The position numbers and the translations under genes are program-made. The notes beneath the pieces were generated by a model that had not been told where the DNA came from, searched no databases, and saw nothing but the letters and a program-made list of their open reading frames with translations. Below are positions 15,109-24,971 of a stretch of DNA of 64,000 bases, one piece after another. Origin of the DNA: Desulfosporosinus hippei DSM 8344 (GTDB lineage Bacteria > Bacillota > Desulfitobacteriia > Desulfitobacteriales > Desulfitobacteriaceae); NCBI RefSeq assembly GCF_900100785.1, contig NZ_FNCP01000005.1, forward strand, positions 62,001-126,000, written 5' to 3'. How positions within the stretch are numbered: position 1 is the first letter of the stretch; each line of letters begins with the position of its first letter.

Positions 15109-16356
15109 TTATCCAGCCCCAGGTAAAACCCCCATTTGCCACTGAACGAAAAGTTTCTGCTCGCGTCTGGCTATCCTACCAAGCCAAGCGTCTGCTCGTT
15201 GTTGATGTATCGCTAGTTTCTTGTATTTTCGTCTAGCCCATCGAACCAGTGCTCGATTCATGTGTTTGAGTACAGAGTACATTTCCGACTTATAAAAGCG
15301 ACCGTAGTAATTGACCCAACCCCTAAGTATTGGGTTGAACATATGGGCCAAATCCTCAAGAGTTTTGTCTGGCTTTAGGTGCATACGCCAGTCATGTATT
15401 GTTTGTTGCATAGCTTTCTTGGCTTTGTTGCTGACTGCTGGCGTAAAGTTTATAAAGAACTTTCCATCTTTATTCTTTGATCTCCTTGGGCGAAATGTAT
15501 ATCCAAGAAAGTCAAAGGTTGTTTCAAGATAGTCTCCTCGCCGGTCATCATCTTTGCAGTAGACAATACGTGTTTTGATCGGATGAAGTTCTAAACCACA
15601 TTCTGCAAACCGGGTCTCCAAACTTTTCCGTAGTCCTTCGGCGCCTTGTCTGCTACGGCAGTGTGCCACAGCATCATCTGCATATCGGGCAAACGGTTTA
15701 TTTGGGTGATGCTTTTCCATCCATTTGTCAAACGCATAATGTAGAAACAGGTTTGCCAAAACCGGACTTATGACTCCGCCCTGCGGGGTTCCTTTCGTCC
15801 GTTCCTCGACTGTTCCATCAGGCATTTGAAATGGGACCTTAAGCCATCGTTTAATATATAAAATGACCCAAGGATTGTCCGTATGTTTGCAGACTGCTTT
15901 CATTAATAGTTCGTGATCAATATTATCGAACAGCCCTTTAATGTCGAATTCCAGTACCCAATCATACCTCCAGCATCGCTGGCGAGTAACTTTGAGTGCG
16001 TCAACAGCAGACTTACCCGGGCGATATCCATATGAGTCAGGATGAAAACAGGGTTCTACCCTTGGCTCAAAATAAAGTTTCGCCACCATTTGCGCTACAC
16101 GATCGGCCACAGTTGGTACTCCGAGCATGCGCGTTCCGCCATTTTTCTTCGGTATTTCCACCGCCTTAACGGCTGGTGGAAAGTAACTACCGGATGACAT
16201 CCTATTCCAAATCTTATAGAGGTTGTTCTTTAAGTTGCTCTCGAACGTTTCTAGATCCTCTCCGTCGATACCAGCCGCACCCTTATTCGCTTTTACTCTC
16301 TTAAATGCCTCTAACACGACGTGTTTGGAAATTTCATAAGACTTTGTTTCGTCCAT
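15109..16356 (-). CDS. Intact group II intron reverse transcriptase/maturase (inner intron)
   Basis: 415 residues. RT blocks in order: KANKGAAGIDG (RT1), EIPKKNGGTRMLGVP (RT2), SYGYRPGKSAVDAL, LEFDIKGLFDNIDHELL (RT3), GTPQGGVISPVLANLFL (RT4), FARYADDAVAHC (RT5, catalytic Asp pair), then FDFLGYTFRPR. A maturase/thumb region (LRGWVNYYGRFYKS) closes it. No HNH domain follows, so it would use nicked or replicating DNA as primer. GGGAGG precedes the ATG. It appears intact and should be the active maturase for the inner intron. Confidence 0.92.
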   Translation of the reverse strand: MDETKSYEISKHVVLEAFKRVKANKGAAGIDGEDLETFESNLKNNLYKIWNRMSSGSYFPPAVKAVEIPKKNGGTRMLGVPTVADRVAQMVAKLYFEPRVEPCFHPDSYGYRPGKSAVDALKVTRQRCWRYDWVLEFDIKGLFDNIDHELLMKAVCKHTDNPWVILYIKRWLKVPFQMPDGTVEERTKGTPQGGVISPVLANLFLHYAFDKWMEKHHPNKPFARYADDAVAHCRSRQGAEGLRKSLETRFAECGLELHPIKTRIVYCKDDDRRGDYLETTFDFLGYTFRPRRSKNKDGKFFINFTPAVSNKAKKAMQQTIHDWRMHLKPDKTLEDLAHMFNPILRGWVNYYGRFYKSEMYSVLKHMNRALVRWARRKYKKLAIHQQRADAWLGRIARREQKLFVQWQMGVLPGAG

Positions 16357-16903
16357 TGGTTCCTCCCTTGCGGTTGACCGCTATTCAAAACTGGATAACA
16401 CAACCCCTTCGCTTCCCTTCCATTAAGAAGCTTCATCACTACTACGGGTTATTCCGCCCCTGCACTTCGCGTCGATACTTTTATCCTTGTGGGTCTTCCA
16501 CTTGGATTTTTCTCTTAGCATCGAAGTGCAGGTTCCCACGTTCCACACAGAAGCCTATGCTATGTTCAAGCCACCTTCATGCCGGTCACCGCCTGGACAG
16601 TAAACAGGTTTCCTCCAGACTTATCCCGGGCTAACGACTACCTCCCGGTTTTGATGACGTTCCTACGCTTTCGACACGTTATCAGCGGTTCATTTGTATT
16701 CTTCTCCATAGCACCTACCTGACGAGGTCAAGCCTCGCCTTTTCCTTAACGCTCACCACCATGGCTTTTGGACACAGCAACTTAAGGTGGTTTGGAATCT
16801 CTACCTGCATAGCGATTCCGAGGGGCCAACCCTCATCATCTGTGCAGCATAGCTGCTGTTCAAGCGACGATTCTTGTCGCTTGAACGCGCCTTCGTGGCG
16901 CAC

Positions 16904-17762
16904 AGTCATCTGCATACCGAATAATGTAGCACTCCTTGAGTTCTGATCCTTTGCGTATTAATTTGAGTTTGCCGCTGTTATCAGAGTAGGGGTATAAGGT
17001 TTCAAAGCTTTCCCATTGGTCACTAATCCACCAGTCTAATTCATTGAGAACCACGTTAGAAAATAATGGCGAACACAGCCCACCCTGAGGTACTCCTTTA
17101 CTTGGGATTCCTAATCTTTCAATTTCTGCTTTTAACATAGCCGATATAATGCATAGAAGGTTCTTGTCCTGAATTCCCATGGTCCATAGTTGTTTGAGAA
17201 GTTTTCCATGATCTACATTGTCGAAGAATCCTTTTATGTCAATATCTACAACAAAGTGTAAGTGTTGATGGTTAATCATCTTGTGCATCATGGCTTTTGC
17301 ATGTTCTGTACTTCTATTTGGCCTAAAGCCATAGCTATGATTATGAAATTTCGCTTCACAGATTGGCTCAAGTATTTGAAGTATACACTGCTGGATAAGT
17401 CGATCGGACATAGTGGGAATTCCAAGAGGGCGTAGTTTGCCATTGTCTTTCAAAATCTCTACTCGTCTGATCGATTGTGGTCTGTAGTGCCTTAACCTTC
17501 CTTTTACCATTGTAATAACTTGGTGATTGGTCCTATCCGAGATGTCTTTAATCGTTAATCCATCGGTTCCTTTTGTCTTACTTCCTGTGTTGGCCTTGAT
17601 ATTTCGATAAGCCAAAAGGATATTGTTTTCTTCTACAATTTTTTCGTATAGGTTATTAAACTTTGCACCTTTAAGGCTTCTTGCATACAAATCATCAAGG
17701 GTACTTTGTTGGCCATAGTATTCATTATGGCGCAACTTGGTATTCGCGGTAGTGGTAGCCAT
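16904..17762 (-). pseudogene. Outer-intron reverse transcriptase, N-terminal half
   Basis: Carries RT0-RT5 of a second, different reverse transcriptase: GTDGLTIKDI, VEILKDNGKLRPLGIPTMSD, SYGFRPNRSTEHA, VVDIDIKGFFDNVDHGKL, GVPQGGLCSPLFSNVVL, and IIRYADD at its very end. After YADD the frame runs into intron sequence and stops. ATG 17762 is preferred over GTG 17774 because GGAGGTG lies 10 nt upstream. It is completed by 14079-15031 after removal of the inner intron. Confidence 0.87.
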
Positions 17763-18443
17763 AGTCGGCAGCACCTCCTTTCGAGGGTAGCCTCTTTTAG
17801 TCTCACCAGAACCTATGGAGTGATTTTGTGATTGTAAGTTTTCATTTATGATAATTGACTTGGGCCTCTCCCTCCACCACTTATTATCATGGTTTCATTG
17901 GTACTGTGACCCTACTTTCACGAAGGGGATAGTTCATCGGTAATAAGACCTCCCTATTCTTCGCTTACCACGTTCCAACATCTCTATCTGTACCATATAC
18001 CTTTAGGTAGTTCCTCTGGGTTTGTAGACTTTCCGATGCCTAAAACATCGCAAGGATTTTCATACTGGAAATTTTTTACTCTTCCTCATCTACCAAACAT
18101 AAATTTGCTCTGACATTTCTATCAGCTGGGTCACTCCCCCGTACATTCGGAACTTCGTCAGTAGATTTTATCTACATTCTTACCATGGATATTTTTTAGA
18201 CTTCCGCACTATAGACTACGCCATCCACCTCTGGATAGGTTTCCTAAGAGATTCCCTCTTGGGGCAGTTCTCGCGCGACTTCACCGAGCTTTAGACGCTT
18301 CAATGCTTATTTATCTACACGCCTATCGGAGTATTAAAGAAAGCCTTTCAGGGTGTTATCCCTTCATTCGACTTTTCGTGATGTTAGTTCTATCAGAATT
18401 AGTCTGATGTCTAGGCTTTTATTGACCTAGAAACGTGTCGCAC

Positions 18444-19695
18444 TCACAGGACCCTCCTCGGAGTATTTAAGTGCATTGCTAAGAAGATTTATTAAAATCT
18501 GCTTAACCTTTAATTTATCACTATAGATCAAGAGACTATTCAGTTCTGGTAGCTTTAGTTGATACTTAATAGGCTTCTCACCGACAAACTTTTTTGCCAT
18601 AACGGATACCTGATTTACCACGTCTTCTAAATCAAATTCTTCTGCATATATTTCCATTTTCCCAGCTTCCACCTTAGAATAATCCAGCACGCTATCAATC
18701 AGCTTCAATAGATGCTCAGCCTCATCTCTTACAATTTCAAGGTTTTCAAACTGCGTTCTTGGCAACACCTTTGCACATTTTTTTAATACACGATTTGTAA
18801 ATCCAATGATTGAGTTGAGCGGTGTACGGAGCTCATGAGACATGGTTGCAAGAAATTGACTTTTATGTTTATTAGCCTCCAAGGCCTCTTCGCGCTGTCG
18901 TTCAGCCTCAATTCTCTGTTCAAGCAGCTCGCTGTTCATTTGGTTCATCTCATTTGCGGCTGTAATACGGCTGGTAATATCCTGAGCCTGGGCAATGAAA
19001 TATTGGGGGGTGCCCTCCTTATCCCTCAGCAACGAAGTATTTACCTGTACCCAAATCATATTCCCTTGCTTATGAATGTACCTTTTTTCTATATGAAAGC
19101 TCGGGATCTCGCCCTTTAGTAACTGATTAACCTCCTCACGGTTTCTTTCAATATCGTCGGGATGAGTTAACCTCAGGAACTTAGTATCGTGTAGTTCTTC
19201 ATCTGTATACCCTACCATTTTACAATAGGGTCCATTTGCTCTAATAAACCGTCCTTCGATTGTCACTATAGCCATTCCCACGGCTGCATTTTCAAAGGCT
19301 GTCCTGAAACGTTCTTCACTTTCACGTAAGGTTTCTTCCATAATTTTATAGTCAGTTATATCCCTGAAATAAACTGATATTCCGTCGCTTTTGGAGTAGA
19401 CGTTTGTGTTATACCAACGTTTTGAAGCTGGAGAATAACCCTCGAAATGCACCGGAATCTTCTCAATCATCGCTTGATTAAACTTACTATAGTAAAGTGA
19501 GTGTATCTCCTTCGGAAATATATCCCACATGCATTTGCCCAATATATCCTGATACTTTACATCAGTATCAGTAAGTACTTTATCAAATTCCTTGTTCGTA
19601 TAAGTAAATTTCCAATCTTGGTCTACAGCAAAAAATGCATCTTGTATACTCTCTAAAATATTGACGATTTCTTGATTTGATTCCTTTAATTTCTT
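18444..19695 (-). pseudogene. 5' exon of the interrupted kinase: PAS-PAS-HisKA-HATPase start
   Basis: The reading frame opens at 19695, inside the end of the preceding five-TM gene, with no start codon: KKLKESNQEIVNILES, then a PAS (AFFAVDQDWKFTYTNKEFDKVL ...), split only by a spurious TTG at 19542. A second PAS (AVGMAIVTIEGRFIRANGPYCKMVGY), a coiled coil, HisKA (SQFLATMSHELRTPLNS) and the N box NLLSNALKYSEEG follow, then the intron. It is the natural continuation of 19686-20261, separated from it by a one-base loss in an A-run, and continues at 13978. Confidence 0.82.
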
Positions 19696-20261
19696 TCAAT
19701 CACTTGTCTTGAAATGATATATTCTACAGCAAAGTAGGCCAATATTACTCCAAAAATTGATATCGCAATATAGTACGAAAACAATTCTAGTAATATGTAG
19801 AAATCTTTTATTAAATAACTAAAGGCAGCAATTGATATAGCCAATGCATATACGAGCATATAAGAAAACTTTTTCAATCGTGAAGTTCTTAAACAACTAA
19901 AGAATGCACACCCCAAACCCATAACCAAAGCTATCACCACGGCCATAACCGAGGCACTATTTACACCGAAATGCAATACTCTATATACGGCTATCATTAC
20001 AGAGGTGATCATCACCGTAACAGGGCCACCAATAACTGCCGAGCTGATTATTGCAGTATTTCTTAGGTCAACTATAATCGTTGATGTAACATTGATGGAG
20101 TATATCATCAATGTAATACCCAGAACACCAAAACATATACCTATCCATATCCGTATTCGTAATTGCAAATTTCCATCCAATGTATACTTATTGAAAATTT
20201 GGCCAATCACAAATAAATATGCAACTACAATGACAATATTGGAAAATAAATCATAGAACAT
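19686..20261 (-). CDS. Five-TM (5TMR-LYT-like) sensor domain, frameshifted N-terminal part of a histidine kinase
   Basis: 191 residues with five to six hydrophobic segments, beginning MFYDLFSNIVIVVAYLFV and containing RNTAIISSAVIGGPVTVMI, the pattern of the LytS/YhcK-type 5TM receptor. It ends SRQVIERN-stop where a kinase linker should continue. Removing the frameshift (AGA-AA-TTA, probably once AGA-AAA-TTA) would join it to KLKESNQEIVNILES of the PAS-kinase part. ATG 20261 follows AGGTGA by 5 nt. It starts 12 bp after the REC-GGDEF stop, suggesting a two-gene operon. Confidence 0.75.
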   Translation of the reverse strand: MFYDLFSNIVIVVAYLFVIGQIFNKYTLDGNLQLRIRIWIGICFGVLGITLMIYSINVTSTIIVDLRNTAIISSAVIGGPVTVMITSVMIAVYRVLHFGVNSASVMAVVIALVMGLGCAFFSCLRTSRLKKFSYMLVYALAISIAAFSYLIKDFYILLELFSYYIAISIFGVILAYFAVEYIISRQVIERN

Positions 20262-20273
20262 AACCCTCACCTA

Positions 20274-21188
20274 CTAACTATTTAAGATAATCTCATCTGC
20301 CCTATAGACTTCAACCCTGTTACGTCCATTATTTTTTGCTGTGTATAAGGCTTGATCGGCGTTCTTAATTATGTCTCCTAGGGCAATTGTATTTTGGGGC
20401 GTTTTGAAGAAGATCCCCATACTTAACGTGATATGAACTGATTTATCGAACAATATGAACTCATGGTTTTGTACCTCTAAGCGCATCCTTTCACACAAAT
20501 TTACAGCATCATTCAGCTCAGTATCGGATAAAATAATGCTAAATTCTTCCCCACCATATCGGCCTACTATATCGCTAGCTCTTACATTCTTGCGGATAAT
20601 TTTTGCCAATTCCTTGAGGACAATATCTCCCGCTGTATGACCATAGGTATCATTAACGGTTTTGAAGCGATCAATATCAATCATCACAAAGGCAATCTTC
20701 TGATTGTTTCGCTCCTGTTTTAAGAGTTCTTTTTTTAATAATTCCAGTAACAACGAGTGATTGTATAATCCGGTCAGTCCATCCGTAGTTGCCATAGCTT
20801 TGAGTAAGTCCAGGTATTCTTTAACCTTCAGAGCTGACTTCAGCCTTGCTAATAACTCAATTTCGTTTATCGGCTTTTTAATGTAATCAAAGGCACCTAG
20901 TTCAAACGCTTTGTGCAGATCATTGGAATCCCTCTTTGCAGTAATCATGATAACGGGTATATCTTGGGTCTCATTATCTCTTTTTAATTGTTCACACACT
21001 TTAAATCCATCCATCTCTGGCATCATAATGTCCAGCAATATTACATCCGGTTGTACGATGTATGTCAATTCTAGCACGGTTAAACCGTTTTCTGCAGTAA
21101 AAACTGTGTATCCCTCCTCTTCCAAAATGTCAACGAACAAGCGAATATTGTTTTTATTATCATCAACAACCAAAACCTTTTTGCTCAT
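20274..21188 (-). CDS. Response regulator diguanylate cyclase (REC-GGDEF)
   Basis: 304 residues. REC (about 1-120): VVDDN, phospho-acceptor Asp in VILLDIMMPEMDGF, Lys in DYIKKPIN. GGDEF (about 135-300): RYGGEEFS active site with RASD inhibitory site five residues upstream, and the usual HITLSMGI strand. It should synthesise c-di-GMP on phosphorylation. It directly precedes the five-TM histidine kinase gene, so that kinase was probably its partner before the kinase gene was interrupted; either hybrid kinase upstream could now serve. Confidence 0.92.
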   Translation of the reverse strand: MSKKVLVVDDNKNNIRLFVDILEEEGYTVFTAENGLTVLELTYIVQPDVILLDIMMPEMDGFKVCEQLKRDNETQDIPVIMITAKRDSNDLHKAFELGAFDYIKKPINEIELLARLKSALKVKEYLDLLKAMATTDGLTGLYNHSLLLELLKKELLKQERNNQKIAFVMIDIDRFKTVNDTYGHTAGDIVLKELAKIIRKNVRASDIVGRYGGEEFSIILSDTELNDAVNLCERMRLEVQNHEFILFDKSVHITLSMGIFFKTPQNTIALGDIIKNADQALYTAKNNGRNRVEVYRADEIILNS

Positions 21189-21319
21189 ATTTATATCACC
21201 TTTTCATCTACTTTTACTTTTATTTTCTCTATTAAGACCTCCATGATCCGCTCTATATTGATTTTCGGATTTTTGGATCAACTGATTAACACACTGCAAT
21301 AAAATCTTTCATCCTCATC

Positions 21320-24295
21320 TCAAACTCCCATGTAAGAAATCGATTTTTTAAAGGTTTCAAATTCATAGTCTAATTGCATTGCATATTCTATTGCTTCCTT
21401 CAAATTGCCTCGCCTTAAAGCAAGCTCTATTCTGAAAGCAGAGTTCTTCAGCTCATCTGCCTCAATTTGATTAAATTGGTTTTTAACCCTTTTTGCGATA
21501 GTTTCAATATTAGAAAAATCATTACTGGCTAAATCCTTGGTAAGTTGCTTAACGTTATCAGTAATTTCCTGAATTACATTTTGTTTTTCTGCGTCCAACT
21601 GATAGTTAACAGCATCTAAAAAAACGACTTCTCCAGTCTCACTTGCCCGTATTCCACTTACCGGCAAGCCCCTTTCCCATTTTTGAGTAGACACATTATC
21701 AAGGGTCTTAATTAGCTGACCTAAAACAATTGGTTTCGAAAGATAATCATCCATACCTATTAATAAAAAGCGCTCTTTATCACCTTGCAATGCAAACGCC
21801 GTCAGAGCAATAATCGGAGTATGTATAAGACTACCTTCCCGCTCCCTGATCAACCGTGTTGCCTCAATCCCGTCCATTATTGGCAATTGAATATCCATAA
21901 AAATTACATCATATTGTTTTTGACTGTGCATCTCTATTGCTTCAATGCCGTTATTGGCCACATCTACCTGATGGCTCTTATCTTTCAAAACACGTGATAC
22001 CACTAATTGGTTTACTTTGTCATCCTCTACTAACAAGATATGAAGCGATTTTTGTGTAGTAGGCAATTTTGCCTGATCACTCGGTTCAATCCTTGGCCGT
22101 TTCCCCAAGTTCATCTTCAGGGTAAAATCGAAGACACTTCCCTTGCTTTTTTCGCTTTCTACCCAAATTGTGCCACCCATTAACTCAATCAATTGTTTCG
22201 TTATTACCAGTCCCAGTCCGTTGCCACCATATTTCTTTGTATAGGAGCTATCAACCTGACTAAAGCTCTTAAAAAGCCTATTCATTTCATCATGGGCAAT
22301 ACCAATCCCTGTATCAGAGATCGAAAATTTTAGTTCAACCTGTTCATTAATAATCTCTTGTCGTTTTACTACCACTGATACTGCTACACTTCCGTCTTCC
22401 GTAAACTTTATCGCATTGCTAATTAGATTATTAACAACCTGCATCAATCGATTCGAGTCGCCAATGAGGAATTCCGGTATATTAGAAGAAAACATATAAT
22501 TAAGTGCTAATCCTTTTTCTTCAGCAGATGACGAATGAAATTTGATTATACCTTCTATTAACTCTTTCACATTGAAATTGGTACTCTCTAACCTTAATAT
22601 GTTTGCCTCTATTTTCGAAAAATCTAAAATATCATTTATAATGACTAAAAGCGAATTGGCGCATTTCTTGGCAATGTTCAAATTTTCCGATTGCATTGGC
22701 GTCAGTTCAGTAGAAAGTGTAATATCAATCATTCCAACAACACCAGTTAAGGGTGTTCTGATCTCGTGGCTCATATTGGCTAGGAATTCACTTTTAGCTT
22801 TATTTGCCGCATCTGCTTCCTCTTTTGCAATTTTCATAAGCTCCCTGGAGTTTCGTTCATAAGTTATATCGTTTAGAATGACTGCTAGATATCCCTTCTC
22901 CGGACTATAAGCAAAAACTGAACACCACTTGTTCAAGTCTTCTAAATACAATTCCTCAACTTTGTAATTTCCGCCTTCAAGTGCTACTAACTTTAGGACT
23001 TCCGTATATTTGTCTATAACGATCTTGCTAAAAGGTGATAGTTCTAAAATGCTCTTTCCAATGATTTGGTTGCTTTCCCTATTAATAAGGCGTTCAAAAC
23101 CTTGATTAACTTCGAGATAAATGCAGTTGTTTGGAATACCCTTTTCGTCACAACTTACCTTAAAATATCCAAAGCCACTATTCATAGTCATGAGCATGGT
23201 TTGGTATTTGACTTTGCTTGCTTGTAGTGCCATTACAGCTCTAACTCTATCGCTTATTTCCTGGGACATGGTTGCAAAGTAACCTTTTTTCGGAGAGTAC
23301 AAGGTTGTGGAGTACCATCGATTCATTGACTGGGAATATAAATTATCTAAAACATAGCTTTTGCCGTTGAATGCGGTATTATAGCATTTCTCCATCCAAT
23401 CAGGATCTAATTTGAATTTATAGATTTCTGAAGCCCTTCTACCAATTGCATACTCCCGTTTGATGCCGGTTAATTTCTCATAAGCCTCATTTGCATCAAT
23501 CATGATAAAATCCTCTGGGTTACCATCTTTATCAAATACCAACTCATTGTAAGTAAACCCATTAAGCATATTATCAAACAGTGATTGGTATTTTTCCTGA
23601 CTTTGCCGAATTGCATCCTCTGCAAGTTTTCTTTCTGTGATATCAGTATAAATGGCTGCAAAATAACCGTGGCTAGTACTATATATATAAGTTGAATACC
23701 ATCGTTTAAACACTTGAGAGTAGTACTCTTCGAGTCTTATTGGTTCAACTGTCGTTGCAACTTGTGCACATATTTTAATCCAATCCTTAGATAACTTTTT
23801 AATACCTGGTATCACTTCAGTAAGTCGTTTGCCAATTATTTCATCCCGACTGATACCTAATATTTTTTCATAAACACCATTCACTTCAATATATTCAAAG
23901 TCAATTGGATGACTATTTTCGTCGTAAAGAATTTTATGGAAGGCAAACCCGCTTGACATATTCATAAGGAGCGAGTGATAATTCTCCTGGCTTTCCTTTA
24001 AGGCCATCTCAGCTTGCGTCTTTTCAGTTATATCCCGTACAATAGAAAGATCTAGTGTCCTTCCCCTAAAGTTAAGCCAGGTCTTGTTAAAATAGTTACA
24101 TTTTTTATCGACCCCGCAACGCCATATGAGCATAGGGAGCTTTTCCAAAATCTTATAACCATTATCCTTCGAACATGCTGTTTCTTTAGATGCTGCAGAT
24201 AATCTCACGTTATATCCTTCACTTTTGAGTTTACACATCAAATCTTTTATCTTCTCTTCTGAATCCTCAATGATTAATACATTTTTTGAGTTCAT
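21320..24295 (-). CDS. Hybrid histidine kinase (PAS repeats-HisKA-HATPase-REC-HPt-like)
   Basis: 991 residues, soluble. Starts with a shortened receiver (VLIIEDSEEKIKDLMCKLKSEGYNV) and a PAS that jumps from NYFNKTWLNFRGRTLD straight to a PAS tail (IVRDITEKTQ), so both look internally deleted. Three full PAS modules follow (each with RWYSTxxYS-like ends), then HisKA (NMSHEIRTPLTG, His near 510), HATPase (NNLISNAIKF, DTGIGI, GGNGLGL), REC (VIFMDIQLPIMDG) and a C-terminal HPt-like helix bundle. There the expected His is Lys (IAKRVKNQF versus IAHRIKNNF in the paralogue at 24972), so it should not accept phosphate. A terminator lies upstream (24402-24455), so it has its own promoter. Confidence 0.9.
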   Translation of the reverse strand: MNSKNVLIIEDSEEKIKDLMCKLKSEGYNVRLSAASKETACSKDNGYKILEKLPMLIWRCGVDKKCNYFNKTWLNFRGRTLDLSIVRDITEKTQAEMALKESQENYHSLLMNMSSGFAFHKILYDENSHPIDFEYIEVNGVYEKILGISRDEIIGKRLTEVIPGIKKLSKDWIKICAQVATTVEPIRLEEYYSQVFKRWYSTYIYSTSHGYFAAIYTDITERKLAEDAIRQSQEKYQSLFDNMLNGFTYNELVFDKDGNPEDFIMIDANEAYEKLTGIKREYAIGRRASEIYKFKLDPDWMEKCYNTAFNGKSYVLDNLYSQSMNRWYSTTLYSPKKGYFATMSQEISDRVRAVMALQASKVKYQTMLMTMNSGFGYFKVSCDEKGIPNNCIYLEVNQGFERLINRESNQIIGKSILELSPFSKIVIDKYTEVLKLVALEGGNYKVEELYLEDLNKWCSVFAYSPEKGYLAVILNDITYERNSRELMKIAKEEADAANKAKSEFLANMSHEIRTPLTGVVGMIDITLSTELTPMQSENLNIAKKCANSLLVIINDILDFSKIEANILRLESTNFNVKELIEGIIKFHSSSAEEKGLALNYMFSSNIPEFLIGDSNRLMQVVNNLISNAIKFTEDGSVAVSVVVKRQEIINEQVELKFSISDTGIGIAHDEMNRLFKSFSQVDSSYTKKYGGNGLGLVITKQLIELMGGTIWVESEKSKGSVFDFTLKMNLGKRPRIEPSDQAKLPTTQKSLHILLVEDDKVNQLVVSRVLKDKSHQVDVANNGIEAIEMHSQKQYDVIFMDIQLPIMDGIEATRLIREREGSLIHTPIIALTAFALQGDKERFLLIGMDDYLSKPIVLGQLIKTLDNVSTQKWERGLPVSGIRASETGEVVFLDAVNYQLDAEKQNVIQEITDNVKQLTKDLASNDFSNIETIAKRVKNQFNQIEADELKNSAFRIELALRRGNLKEAIEYAMQLDYEFETFKKSISYMGV

Positions 24296-24401
24296 AATAG
24301 ATCGCCTTGCTTTCTATATGTTTTAGGCAGTGTTCCCCTAATCTCGCTAGTTGATATCAGTCTTAATGAGTCAAGTAATGTGATTGGGTTATCGAGAAAA
24401 C

Positions 24402-24455
24402 ATAAAAAGTATAGGGCAAGTAAAACTGACTTTCAGTTATTACTAACCCTATACT
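24402..24455 (-). terminator. Terminator of the hybrid-kinase/regulator operon
   Basis: AGTATAGGG (24408-24416) pairs with CCCTATACT (24447-24455), with further pairing inside (AAGTAA/TTACT, ACTGA/TCAGT). The minus strand continues TTTTTATGTTTTC. It closes the operon that ends with the response regulator at 24576. Confidence 0.75.
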
Positions 24456-24575
24456 AAATATAACATGCTAGAAATAATTTTGTCTATATATGTAGAATAT
24501 TTCAAAATACTGTTCCTAATTGGCGTGATTTGTCTTTTTAAAGATAATTTTTTACCGAATCAGTAGCTATGAATC

Positions 24576-24971
24576 CTATTCTATTAGCCCAATCTTTCTA
24601 ATAACATCAAGCAGTTTGTTGGTATCAATTGGCTTAGCGGCGTAGGCTTCACACCCAATTTCAAACGCCTTATTAACATAGTCAGTTTCAGCCAAAGCCG
24701 TCGTCATAATCACTTTAACCCGCTGTTCAGGTGCTACCTTTTGCTTACTCTCAAATTCTCGAATAGCCTTTAATACCTTAACCCCATCCACTTTTGGCAT
24801 CATAATATCCAGACAAATTAAGTCATAGGGAGCTTTTTCTTTGATAGCCATCAAATAAGCGTCAAGGGCTTCAAGTCCATCAACTACAAGATCGACTTCA
24901 CCATATTGTGTGAGAAATTTCGACAAGAACCTACGACTGGCTAAATCATCCTCAGCAATTAAAATATTCAT
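24576..24971 (-). CDS. Single-domain response regulator (CheY-like)
   Basis: 131 residues, REC only: IAEDD acidic pair, LICLDIMMPKVDG phospho-acceptor Asp, TTALAE and AAKPID with the conserved Lys. Its ATG directly abuts the stop of the hybrid kinase at 24972, so translation is coupled and it is the likely phosphorelay target of that kinase's HPt. There is no output domain, so it must act by protein contact. It is the last gene before the terminator. Confidence 0.9.
   Translation of the reverse strand: MNILIAEDDLASRRFLSKFLTQYGEVDLVVDGLEALDAYLMAIKEKAPYDLICLDIMMPKVDGVKVLKAIREFESKQKVAPEQRVKVIMTTALAETDYVNKAFEIGCEAYAAKPIDTNKLLDVIRKIGLIE

Larger units (their letters stand above)
15032..16903 (-). 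mobile_element. Inner group II intron, inserted in the YADD motif of the outer maturase
   Basis: Begins GTGCGCCACG at 16903, directly after the codons for RYADD plus one base. It ends near 15032 with ...CTACTCACC (exact base uncertain by one). Joining the flanks gives RYADD-F-KIMC in frame. It contains about 550 nt of 5' ribozyme sequence, a complete 415-residue reverse transcriptase, and domain V/VI. About 1.87 kb. It differs from the outer intron in sequence and maturase type (no HNH), so it is a separate family that landed in the first. Confidence 0.85.
13979..18443 (-). mobile_element. Outer group II intron of a twintron, in a histidine kinase gene
   Basis: Begins with GTGCGACACG at 18443 and ends with ...ACCTAT at 13979. 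The joined flanks restore the kinase reading frame, which fixes both boundaries. The first ~670 nt (17775-18443) are the domain I-III ribozyme region. A reverse transcriptase ORF with HNH endonuclease follows, then domain V and VI. Its length without the inner intron is about 2.59 kb, normal for an HNH-carrying group II intron. The intron lies in the same strand as its host gene, as needed for splicing. Its own maturase ORF is split by a second intron, so mobility depends on inner splicing first. Confidence 0.85.

Noticed and set aside
16715-16915. 66-residue ORF in the inner intron
   Set aside because: It lies in the 5' ribozyme domains of the inner intron and has no ribosome site; the sequence is explained by RNA structure.
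18427-19542. Separate kinase gene from a TTG at 19542 to 18427
   Set aside because: The PAS domain continues in frame well upstream of 19542, and the last residues (SATRF) are intron sequence; it is an exon, not a gene.
21189-21319. 17-codon ORF (MEVLIEKIK...) between the hybrid kinase and the REC-GGDEF gene
   Set aside because: Very short and A/G-rich, with no recognisable family; more likely leader sequence of the REC-GGDEF gene.
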